Shown here: positions 22,216 through 32,754 of the stretch, piece by piece
How positions within the stretch are numbered: the first letter of the stretch is position 1
Layout: every line of letters begins with the position of its first letter
Assembly (NCBI GenBank): GCA_904063045.1
Contig: CAJFCJ010000026.1
Location: 412,964-476,963, forward strand
DNA from: Dimorphilus gyrociliatus
Taxonomy: Eukaryota; Annelida; Polychaeta; Dinophilidae
Length of the DNA stretch: 64,000 bases
Reading direction: 5' to 3'
The notes under the pieces: generated by a model
Told to the model about the DNA's origin: nothing
Databases searched by the model: none
Seen by the model: only the letters and a program-made list of their open reading frames with translations
Made by a program: the position numbers and the translations under genes

Positions 22216-22299
22216 CAACATGAAGGGAGAATAACAGAATCATGAGAAATGTCACCTTTGCTATCATTTATTTAAAAGTTTCAGTTTTTTGTTACTATC

Positions 22300-25200
22300 C
22301 TAAGGAGGAACCAGTCTATATAAATTTTAAAGTGTGAATTCTAGTGTGGTTCTAATTCCATAATGTGGAATGGGGAACCACACTAGAGCCCAATTTTAAA
22401 TGTAAATATTTTTTTCAAAAATAATATAGCGAATGGAAACCATACTAAATTTTCTTTTGTATGTTTCGGTTTTTAGGAAAACTATTTAAAAAATTTTCAA
22501 GGCTTTTTGGAAGAGAACCATACTAAAAATTATTTTTTTAGACATTTTCTTTTCAACGAGAGCGAATTTTTTATTTTCTGAATATGTACCATACTACAAC
22601 GTTTCAAAATAAGTTGTTTTTTACAGGGAACCATACTATTAAAAAGTGGATTTTTTTAGTGAAGGAAGTAGAAGGTAAATAACATAAAATTCTGACGTGG
22701 TTCCCTCATCCAAAAAGAAATACACTTAAAAATATTTTAGTGTGGTTTCCGGCTTTTATAAAAATTTAAACCAAAAATTTTTCAATACTTTATTTAGTGT
22801 GGTTCTCCTCTTCCGAAAACCTAACAAAAAAAACTAAATTTATAAAATGTATTCTATTGTGGTTCAGTAATGCATTTGAGTATTCTATCCTAGTATGGTT
22901 CGTATTCGTTTCCATTTGTTCTGTTTTTTAGACAACAAAAAAATGTAAGTGGTTCCCTTTAGAAATTTTTTTAAAATTTTATAACAATTTTTTTTATTAG
23001 CAGGGGACCATGCTAATATAGAACCTATGGTATTTTAGAAATTTTTAAATGTCTACCTCAATAAAATTTAAAATGTGGTTCCCGTCCGCTTTTTAAGAGA
23101 GAAAAAAATATATTTTACCCATTTTCATCTTTAAACAATTAATGTTTTGAAAAATATCATTAAGTAAAAAATTTTTCAAATTATCATAACAACAGATTGG
23201 ACAAAATTATCTATACAATTTTATAAAGAAATCACTTTTAAAAATTAATTTACAACAAATAGCATTGAGTTTAATTTAACCAAGAGCCATATTATGAGTA
23301 TTCACTCATAAAAACATACTTTTTGGACAAGAACCACACTAAAATCATTTTTATAAAATAAACCAGATTTTTTATAAAAAACCAAATCACCTACCTGGCA
23401 CCCTGCTGAAATATTTGTTATAAAAATTAAAAATTAATAAAAACCTATTACCCACAGAAAAGAGAAACCACACTAGATACAATTCTGAAACCTTGATCTT
23501 CAAATTAGACTGGTTTTAAAGTAAAACTATATACTTAATGTGGTGGTTGGTCCCAAACAAAAATTGTAGACTAGTATTACTTTTCTAATTGTCACAAATT
23601 TTAGAAATAGTTGGTCTGGCTCCTGTTCAAAACTAGAAATATATTTAAAACTTTAACAGTTTCTACCTAATATGATCAACTGGTTCCGCACGAAACTAAA
23701 GCAAAAAAAATTATATCCTTGAAATAAAAAAAATAGTATGGTTACAACTTTTTTCATGTGGTAATGTGGTTCCCCTTTCACTTTCAACAAGTAGACTTTC
23801 TAAAGAGGGGGCGGGAACTACATTTTAAAACTGTCTTTAAAATTTTTAAAGCATGGTTCCAGTTTAAAAAAAGATAAGTTTTGTAAGTACAATTTTTTAA
23901 ATTTTTTAGTGTGGTTCCGGTCTGTTTTTAAAAAACATACTAACTCTGGTCGTTATTTTTAACTTACTACATTTTTAGTGTGCTACCAGTTTTTCTCCTA
24001 AAAAAGTATGGTTTCTTTTTATAATAAAATAAATATTCTATAGGGAGCGGTTATTATCATAATAGAATATTTAAGGTGAAGGTCAATTGATGAAAGGATG
24101 ACGCAATGTCATAGTTGTGAGGGAATATAAAGAGTGTCGGTTGGATAAAAGTTAAAGCGAGCAATCGCTGATTGATTGAAAACAACTTTTGTTCTTGGAA
24201 ACTGGTAGACAAAAATTAGTAAAATATTGCAAGTTTGTGCGTTTGGAATCATGAAAAGTATTTTTTTTAGTAAAAGAAAAATACAAAATGATAAATAATG
24301 ATCCTTTATCATTTGATCTAAACTGGTTTCCAGTTCTTTTCCTTTATTGTTTCACTGTGGTTAAAACTGACAAAAATATTAATTATGCTGGTTACATTGT
24401 CTAGAAGAATAAATGTTTTTTATAAAAGAGTAATTTTGAACTAGTATGGTTTGTAGGTAAAATTTATTGTAGATAACGTAGACTGGTTCCAGACGAAAGT
24501 CCTTGTCATGAATATTCAAAGTAAAATATTTTATTAGACTGGTTAATAAAAGCGTTGCCCAAAAAAAAAGTTTTTTTAGACTGGTTCTCAACTGGTTTTT
24601 TTTAGCCAGTCTAACTCCAATCCTATAAAAACGGAGACGAGCGAGGAAACTAATCATTCGGGTTTGAACTGGTGAAGTGAAAATTTCACTTTTAAGTTGG
24701 TTCAAACAAATATTAAAACCTGTGAAGAGAAATCTATTACTGTCTCCAATGGTTACATCAACCTAAATAAATTTTTTTATGAATAAATTATTCAAATTCT
24801 TGATGAATATACTAAAGAAATTATCTGATGAATAAATTATTCAAATTCATTATTTAACCTTGAAAATTCGGTAAGAAACATGAAATTGTGTGTTTTTCGA
24901 GTAGAACCATAAACAAATTTAATATGGTTCCAGGTGTTACACTATCAAAAACATTAAACTGGTTCCTTTCTATTCAAGAACAAGAGGCATAAATTTGTCA
25001 TATCTTCTTCACCCAAAACCTTTTGAAATATTTAGTGTGGTTGCGGATCCCACAACAAATTTTAACTGGAGTATTAAATATAAATTTTGTGGTTCCTATT
25101 CCAACTTCATTTAGTATAATCTGGCAGGGTTCCATATGTTTTGAAAACACTATTCAACATGTATTCTAGTATGGTCTCCCTTCCATTTAAAACCATGATT

Positions 25201-26345
25201 TTTTATTAAAACATTCTCAAAAGTTTTTGTTTGTTTTTTTTGAGGAACGGGAACCACACTAAACAGGTTTCTTAATGTATTGTTTTATATGCCCTCTCTC
25301 CTTTTTCAAGAGTAAGGTACAGGTCAAATGGTCAAATTTTATAGATAAATTAATGTTAAATAATTTCTGGCAGTTTCTGAAGATGAAGGTTGATAACAAT
25401 ATTTTTACTTCCATATAGTGCTGGAATGATATGGTTTTTGTTTGAAGTACTCTGTAAGAAATCGAAGGTGAAGGTCGAAAACTTTAAAACCAGTTGTGTT
25501 AATTGTGTGCTTTCCCTACACTCAAAGCTAGAGAATCTTGTACTCCTTTCTCTCTGAACAAATTTCAGAATTTTTGTAAGATAAATAAAATTTAGCCTAT
25601 TTGTAGTCCGGTATCTTATTCCGCCTAAAAAGCGTTTCATAATATTTTATTACTTAAATGAAGCTTTCTAGAATGGTTTTTCTGTAATCTTTAAAGTTAA
25701 TGCAGTTTAATGTGGTTCTTATTCCACTTTAACTTTTAAAGATTATGCTTTTTTTAGCCACTGTAGAGAAATGTATTTCAGAAGATATTTTCTTTTAGTT
25801 TTAGTATGGTTTCCCTTTCCATTTTAAAATTAACTTTTCATTTAAATCTAATTTTCTGTCAAATATAAGAAAAAACACATTGTATTATGTTAGCTGTGAT
25901 ATCAAAATATTTTAAAAGATACATATATAAGTGTGTCTGGTTCTAGTCCCTTCCCCCCTCTTTTAAAGTGTGATTCCCTTTGTAATAATATATTTCAACA
26001 AATTTAAATTGAAAATAAAAAGTCTAGTATGGTTTCCTATCACTCTTGAAAAAACAGATGTTAAAATACAATATTTCCTTAATGTTTTAGAGTGGTTACT
26101 GTTCGCACCTTTAAAGTTGCTCTCTGAAATAACAATACATAGCATTTAAAAGATATGTGTTTTATCAACATTATAAAAAATGAAAAAGTAGTCGGGTTCC
26201 TATTCACACAAAAAAAAGTCACATTAGAATGCACTGTAAGAAATATGGCTGCTGTATTAAATTGTAATTGTAATTTGCAATTAAAAATATACTTTAGTTT
26301 GGTTCTTGTCCAACTTGTCCTATCTGAAAAAAAAGCAGTTAAACA
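22300..26345. repeat. Dispersed GGAACC-core array, block 6 (dense)
   Basis: Forward copies cluster at 22,310-22,640 and 23,330-23,470. Reverse copies dominate 22,690-23,100, 23,540-24,010, 24,900-25,250, 25,680-26,100 and 26,170-26,300. Around 24,300-24,700 the AGACTGGTT variant prevails. Alternation of same-orientation runs of 5-15 copies is clear here. No convincing gene was found in the block. Confidence 0.8.
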
Positions 26346-26399
26346 GTGAGGGGCAAAAATATCCGTAGGTTAAAAAAAGTGGTCTGGTGATATAAGATG

Positions 26400-26915
26400 T
26401 CTGCATTAATAAATCAATGTATGTCAATTTGTTTAATTTGAAATCATCCCACAAATCAAAAATTTATTTCTGTTTGTCAAAATACATTTTCTTTTGATGT
26501 TTGTTTGTAAATCATTTTCTCTGACAATAATTTCTCATATCAATTCAGCCTCATTCTTTAGCTCATCAACAAGTATGTAAAAAGATCCTTTGGCAGGTAG
26601 CTTACTGTTCATTCTTTGATGCCATCCCTCACAATCATTATTGGTTCTAATTGATAAACCAAAAACTGACCAATGATTAGAGGTACTTGTTTCATATCAG
26701 CAGTTGGATTTTGATACCAAGTTCACCTAGTTTTTTTGTTTCAAAGATTAAAATTCTTTCTCCAATTTCACAAATGTCTTTCTGAAGAAATTCATTAGCT
26801 AAAAATGTTGTGTTCAACTGACCTGAATTTTTGTCTCTTTGAGTTTGTCATTCTTTTTTAAGTAATTGATATCAGAAAAACATTTAGCATTAGGTTGATA
26901 TGATGAAAATTTTTT
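26400..26915 (-). pseudogene. MULE transposase fragment E
   Basis: Minus-strand reading gives remnants of LPDEFLQKDI and the FLYWCH-distal region near 26,880-26,780. A deletion follows, then VFGLSIRTNNDCEGWHQRMN (26,680-26,620) and SKLPAKGSF with LVDELKNEAELI (26,610-26,545), followed by a decayed end. It lacks the catalytic core. It is very close to relic A at the C-terminal end. Confidence 0.75.
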
Positions 26916-26919
26916 TAGT

Positions 26920-28450
26920 ATGGTTCCCGTCTCCATATAAAAAATTCTTTGATATTTTAGGAAAAAGAGAGTTGGAAAATGATGAAATCTTTGAATTTAA
27001 TTAAAATAACTTCATTTTACAGTACTCTAATTTTAAATTGCTGAATTGGCAGGATTTTCAATAATTAACTGGTAGAAAATTTCCAATACTGGAAAGTCAC
27101 TTTTCTAATACTGAAAAATTTCACTATGTTAGTATTAGCGGTATTTTCAAATAATAATTAATGAAAGATTTAACTGGGCGATAATGCGTCAGAAAACTAA
27201 TTGTCTTCTTCTTTCAACTCAATTTCTTTTGCAAAATTAATTAATGTCAAAGGCCATATGGGCGATAATATATCTATTAGAGGTTTGGTTGCAAAAAGCA
27301 AAATGCTTCAATATCCAAATGTTAAAATTAGCGGTATTTTCAAATAGTACTTAACGTAAAAAAAAAGCCATCATGGACGATAATGTAATGTCTTAAAGCT
27401 AAGTCAGTGAGCGATAAGATCAAAGGAAAGACTGTTTTCCAATCTATTGGGAGATATTGCCCAACAGCAATTAAAAACTCGCGGCCAGAACCTTAGTAAA
27501 ATATTACAAGTTGTTCGCTTAGGATTTCGATTGCGAATGATCATGGAGACGTCGGGACGGTCTTTATGTAGACTGAAATATCATTGGCAAAATATTCCAA
27601 CTTTTTTCCAGAACCAAAACGAGGTTAAAATAAACCGGTAGAAAAGTTTGTTTTTGTTTTTCTACCTTCTATCAGGTAGCTATGATAAAACCTGGTAAAA
27701 ATTTTTTTGCACATACAGAAAAAAAATCACTTTTTTTTTTTTTATACCAGTTTTCTTTCACTTAAAAGACTCTTTTCTGGACATCTTGGAGAAAAACTCT
27801 TTAACAGTATGGTTAACTGCTCCAAATCGTAAATGATATTCCATGAAAACCAATAGGATATATCAACTAGAGGGAAACTAAATTAAAAATTTTTTAAATT
27901 TTTTGGACACTACTGTCCTAAAAAAGAGAGAGAAAACTTTTACTGGATTATCTTAAAAGATTAACATGATAATCTTTTAAATATTTTCAAATCTACTATA
28001 ATAGATGTTCTTATCTGATGGATAGACATTAAAGATTAGGCGACTCTTTTCAGAGTCAACTTTTAACAATGTTATACCTTGTTAATCTTGTATTCCTTGC
28101 TTTTATACTCTTATGAATTTTAGGACGTTAGGTGGCGTCTCTTTTAAGTAAAAACTGGTAATATAATTATTTTTTAGGATACTACTCAACTTTACTACTC
28201 AACCTTGACCTTCAAAGTCACGCGATTTTTTTTTAAAAATCACCTTTACTATCCGGCCATATTTTTGGCCTAAATTGACCTTCACCTTAAAAAAAAAATT
28301 TTTTCAAAATTTTCTAACTTGACCTTCAATACTAAAATACCCCATTATCGCTCATTAAATTGGCTTTGTAATATAGTTGGATGATTGATAAGAAGTTAAA
28401 AAAAAAGGAAGACAAATTTTCAAAAAAAGAAATATTTATTAAAAAAAACA
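26920..28450. other. Array-poor interval rich in GAGCGATAAT, AACTGGTAGA and GACCTT words
   Basis: After a single reverse core at 26,925 (tagtatggttcccgtc) the GGAACC array nearly disappears. Instead there are GCGATAAT words (27,178, 27,262, 27,383), AACTGGTAGAAAAT at 27,067, CCTGGTAAAAA at 27,690, TTAGGTGGCGTCTC at 28,129 and TTGACCTTCACC at about 28,274. The 64-aa ORF at 27,447-27,641 has no family resemblance and is not called. Confidence 0.5.
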
Positions 28451-28453
28451 ATT

Positions 28454-28930
28454 TTATAATGAACTTATATCAATTTCTTGAATATCAATTTTGAAACGAG
28501 TGACAATTGGACAATCATCATCATCATCATAATTATCATTTCTATCCTCAAGCTCTAGCTTTTCCTCTTCTATCTCAACCTCTTCTTCTTCTTCTTTTTC
28601 TTCTTTCTCTTGTTCTTGTTTGTTTTTAAAAATTTCTTTATTATTGTTAACATCTTTATCTTGAATTCTAGTGTCATTAAGCATTGTTTTTCTTCTTATA
28701 TGACACTTTTTCAATGAGACTTTTAAATGATATGATTGGATTGTTTCACATGTTGGACATTTAGAATCTGAAATTTTAAAATTAAAAATTTCCACATTTA
28801 CATATATATTTTTCTTTTTTTTTTACTTACCAGTTAAACATTTTTTATGAGTTTTTTTCTTGCATAATGAACAGACAGCTTTCCCTTTGTTTTTTAAAAA
28901 TTTCTTACAAATAAAACACTTCAACGCCAT
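28454..28930 (-). CDS. PHD-like zinc finger protein with acidic tail
   Basis: Exon 1 is 28,930-28,831 (100 nt) and exon 2 is 28,767-28,454. The 63-bp intron has GTAAGTAA and TTTTAAAATTTCAG ends. The joined frame is about 137 codons. The N-terminal 40 residues are a C2-C2-H-C-C2 finger: LKCFICKK, AVCSLCKKK, THKKCLT and KCPTC. A basic stretch follows (VSLKKCHIRRK). A strongly acidic coiled-coil-like tail (EKEEKEEEEEVEIEEEKLEL and then a run of Asp) ends in ISSL. Exon 1 length, the phase-1 junction and the MALKC start equal those of the MULE relic at 7.1 kb, so it probably derives from a MULE N-terminus or the reverse. No transposase follows. It may be a retained nuclear or chromatin protein; function is not known. 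Confidence 0.7.
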
Positions 28931-30340
28931 TTTTAACTAACAACTGAACAGTGAGAATTGTCAACCAATATAATTTTAGCGAAAACTGGTAGAAAATATC
29001 TGGATATAAACAACTATATTTTCGCTCAATCAAAATACCCTTCTTCTAAGCAATTGTTTAAGATATTTAGTCCAGTAACACATTAGTATAAACAGTAGAA
29101 AATGAATAAATTTAGGATAGGAATTTGATTTCTACATATTAAAAAAAATTTTCTGTTTTGAATTCATATGAATAAATTATTTAAATTTTTGAATAAATTA
29201 TTTAAATTAATAAATAGCTCCAACTCCTGTAACTGGTGATATTTTAACAAAAAAACTTATAGTTCGGTTCCTGTTCGTTTCCCTAACAACCAACTCTTTA
29301 TAACATAGTGTGGTTCCCCCATTTTTTTTCTATCAAAAAACTTTTCAAACTTTCTCATATTATAATTTTTCAAATGTATTTTAATATGGTTCCCGTCAAA
29401 CATGAAACTTTAAAAAATAGAAAAAGCTTAGAAAAACTTAAGTCTAAAATGCACTGATTTTAACTGGTAGATGGCAAAACATTCTGATATGGTTGGCTTT
29501 CATTTAAAAGATGGCAGCACTACATTAATTTACAGAGAGGTTGAGTCAGTGTGACTTGTTAACATTACATTCTAAAGGAAGAACTCTAAAATGCAAAGTT
29601 TTTATTAGTCTACAGTAATTAACTGGTAGAAAATTTCTTGTACAGGAAAAAATCTTTGAAATGGATTCCTCACTAGGAATTAATTATTCTTTTCAAAACA
29701 TAATTTGATATAAAAAGCCCAGTGAGCGATAATTGACAATAATGTTAAAATTAGTGGTATTTTCAAATGCTAATTAGTGTTAAAGGCCTACCAAATTGGC
29801 GATAAACAGAGAAAATGAAAACATTTTTTCATTAAAAAAATTTAAAAATGTTCAAAAAATTGAAGACTCAGAAAAGAGATGATTAACTAACAATAGAAGG
29901 AAAATTAATGGTTATCTTTTTTCTAGGTCAAAACTAACTTGACCCAGAAAAAATTTCTTATATCTGATTGATATTTGATGAAAGTCAGAGAGTATAGCAA
30001 ACTAACATCCCCAACCTTTGATATAATCTTTTTTTAAGCCATATCAGAATTAACTGGTACATCAAAACAAATTTTTTTTTTTCTCTATAATAAATTGCAA
30101 TTAACCGGTAGAAAATCTCTGTTACAGAGAAAGAGCGATAATAGCCTATCACTTCTGTAACAGCTTAGTAATTAGGATCAAGTCAGCTGGACTGAGTGGT
30201 GAAATGTTTTTCATCACCGCTTTTAAACGTTTTGCTAAAATGGGTGGGGGGTGTGGCTTAACGATTAGTTTACCCAATCGACCGTTAGGGTAATTTTTTA
30301 CTTTTCCAAACGAAAACTGGTACTAATATAATTTAAATTT
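28931..30340. other. Non-coding interval, few core motifs
   Basis: Contains AAAACTGGTAGAAAAT just upstream of the zinc finger gene, three reverse GGAACC cores (29,263, 29,308, 29,384), TTAACTGGTAGATGGC and AGATGGCAGCACT (29,460-29,521), AACTGGTAGAAAAT at 29,631, GAGCGATAAT at about 29,726 and 30,133, and CGGTAGAAAAT near 30,105. ATGAATAAATTATTTAAAT duplicates lie near 29,168-29,210. No ORF supported. Confidence 0.45.
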
Positions 30341-30569
30341 TAATGATTATTTTAAGGTAATATTTTTATATGTACTGGGATACCAGTCTAAAGTTTGGAA
30401 AGTGATAAAAACCGGTATAAAGCATAAATAAACCTGGTAAAAACATTTTGGGATGAGAAAAACATTCTGGTAGCTTGGTCGCCTGTTCCTTGCCAAGAAA
30501 GTATAGGTTGGAGAGCCATACCAATATACGTTTATGAATTTTTTAATACTATAGCCTATTATTAAAATG

Positions 30570-31345
30570 ACAATAGACTGGTTCTTGTACTTTTTTAATT
30601 AATTCCTTTTTTTACTTTTTGTTAAAAACGTTTTGAATTGCGATATACTATTACCTTGATAATCCTAAGCAGTATAGTCATATTTGATTTTCTCCTAGAC
30701 TGGTTCCGATTTCTTTTCCCTTAGTGAGAAATTAATAAAAATTAACTTGAAATTCTATTTTCTACACTTGTTCTCGGAAATCTCCATCCTCTCTTTAAGA
30801 AAATTCAACTGATTTTAAGATATTTAATTTATTTCCCTCATTAAAGTTTTCTTATTGAAAACATGTTTGATTAAACTAAAGAGCCACAAATAATGGTAAT
30901 GTTTCTGAAAATCAATAATTGGGAAGCTGATCAAACTTAGATTGTAACAATTTTACAAAAAGAACTCATTTGAAATGAATAAGGAAGAAAAATCAGATCC
31001 AAATGAACAAAAATTCACACTTCTCCTTGAAAGAGGCCAGAAAGGCAAAGATATTCTATCACATGATGGAAACAAACAAAGAGGAAATATATTCTTTATC
31101 TCAAGTCATATAAATCATAAATGTGACAAAAAAGCAATGTCAGGTCATCAGGTAGAAAAATTGCTGAAGATTTTTGACCCTTTTGTTCAACTTTTCTCCA
31201 TTCATTTTTTTTATAAGAAAAAATGAAGAAACAAAGCAATTGGCATTTATTTTTATGATATCAAAGAACAAACCATATAAACTAGTATTTAACAAAACTT
31301 CTTTTAATTTAAAAAAAACCCATAATAATACAGGGAACCAGTCTA
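30570..31345. repeat. Dispersed GGAACC-core array, block 7 (sparse)
   Basis: A few AGACTGGTTC variants (30,580 and 30,700) and GGGAACCAGTCTAAAGG at 31,332. MULE fragment F interrupts the run. Confidence 0.55.
30940..31290 (+). pseudogene. MULE transposase relic F
   Basis: The plus strand reads FEMNKEEKSDPNEQKFTLLL then RGQKGKDILSHDG (acidic linker into FLYWCH), parallel to relic C. A deletion brings in DPFVQLFSIHFF (31,175-31,215), corresponding to DPFYQLFSIHGF just after the first catalytic Asp in copy G. A frameshift then leads to ETKQLAFIFMISKNK. The Asp itself and the rest of the core are absent. Confidence 0.7.
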
Positions 31346-31429
31346 AAGGACAATATTTTGGTGTGATAAATAAATAGATATTTGTAAAGTTTTAAGTCAG
31401 TCGGACGAAAAATGGAAACCAGTTTAATC

Positions 31430-32670
31430 CAAATAAAACTTTTTTTATTTATCACTCATTCGACAATATTGACCAAAATAATTTAAATCATTGTTTTTAT
31501 ATAATATTTCCATGTTTAATCATTATAAATATAATTTACCAACGAAACGGTACTAGTAGTGACCTCTATAGCATTGTGCTTATAATAATAATACACGCAG
31601 GTCATAATGTACATATATATATAAAGGAGAATATTTAAGCAGTCATTTATTCCTTCAAGTGAACTGACCAGGCGCATTAGACTGGTAATTCTTTTTGAAA
31701 AAAGAAAACATATAATTTTCAAATTTATATGTTTTATCGCTCATTCAAACAGTGTTTAATAATTACATCATACATATTTGAACAATCCATAGTCGCCATT
31801 TTGATTATATATTACGATTTAAATTTTCATTGAAACTACTCAGTAAAACGATTAAATTCCACTTTAATTAACTGGTAGATACTTGATTATGACTTTCTTA
31901 TAAAAAAAAATGATAAAGGAGACAAAATATGTTTGTTTGTTTTTTGATTTTTGGCAAAACATTCTTTTACAATAAAGTTTTCATTTTAATTGAAATTCTT
32001 TGATAACATAAAAGACTGGTTGAGCAGTAAAAAAAAATCATTGAGCGAAAATTGGTGTAGAAAAATATGACGAAATAGTCAGAATACCGGTTATCATAGA
32101 AAAAGTTTTTTTTTTTTTTTAAATCAAATCACTCCTTATTTCTTTTAATTTATAAAGAAAAACCCTGTAAATTGGTGTGCAGATTGTAATGAACTATTCT
32201 TTTTAGAGCAATTACTTTATTATCAATTCAAAATGGTAGAAATTCATTTTGTAGAGAAGCATCCAAATGAAAATTTTTGGAATAAAAAGAGAAAATATTC
32301 CCAGAGTTTTCCACAACTTTTTTTAGATAGGAGGATAAAAGAGGTAAAAAGAGAGTTTTTTTTTTTTTTTTTTAAAAAAAAATTCTCATCTCTTTTTGTA
32401 TTTAAAAATTTTTTAAATACATCAGTAAATCAATTTTTAAAGGAGCATAATTAACTTGAAATCAATGACCTATAAAACTATAAATAATCTCAATTTCTGT
32501 TATAATAACAGTAGTCACAAGACAAGTATAATTTTGTGAAAGAATGGTAAAAACTTTTTTACCAATGCAAAAGTTGTTGATATTTTTCTCAAATACCAAT
32601 AACTTTTTAGGTGATAGGCCTGTATGAATTTAACACCTCAACTGACTGTCTACACCTCTTTTATATCAAT
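31430..32670. other. Non-coding AT-rich interval
   Basis: Contains TTAACTGGTAGATAC at about 31,867, a T-rich GAGCGAAAAT word near 32,043, and a reading frame at 32,233-32,454 (MVEIHFVEKHPNENFW) interrupted by poly-T that I cannot assign. The GGAACC core is nearly absent. Confidence 0.4.
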
Positions 32671-32678
32671 TTTCTCTA

Positions 32679-32735
32679 CTAGGTGGCGTTGATTTATCGA
32701 AACTAATTGAGTAGTATTCTACAACGCCACCTTTA
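32679..32735. promoter_or_regulatory. Facing pair of AGGTGGCGTTG elements
   Basis: CTAGGTGGCGTTGAT (about 32,679-32,693) and ACAACGCCACCTTTAA (32,721-32,736) are inverted copies of AGGTGGCGTTG, facing each other about 30 bp apart. The core resembles the insect-type CTCF core AGGTGGCG. The pair sits at the left border of a dense array block (from 32,755). Confidence 0.35.
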
Positions 32736-32754
32736 ATATTTTTTATAAACTTAT

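Noticed and set aside
27447-27641. 64-codon frame in the array-poor zone
   Set aside because: A short stretch (TTAGTAAAATATTACAAGTT) is echoed at about 24,217, suggesting a small DNA repeat, not protein conservation.
32233-32454. 73-codon frame starting MVEIHFVEKHPNENFW
   Set aside because: Poly-T and poly-A tracts make up much of it, and there is no family resemblance or gene context.
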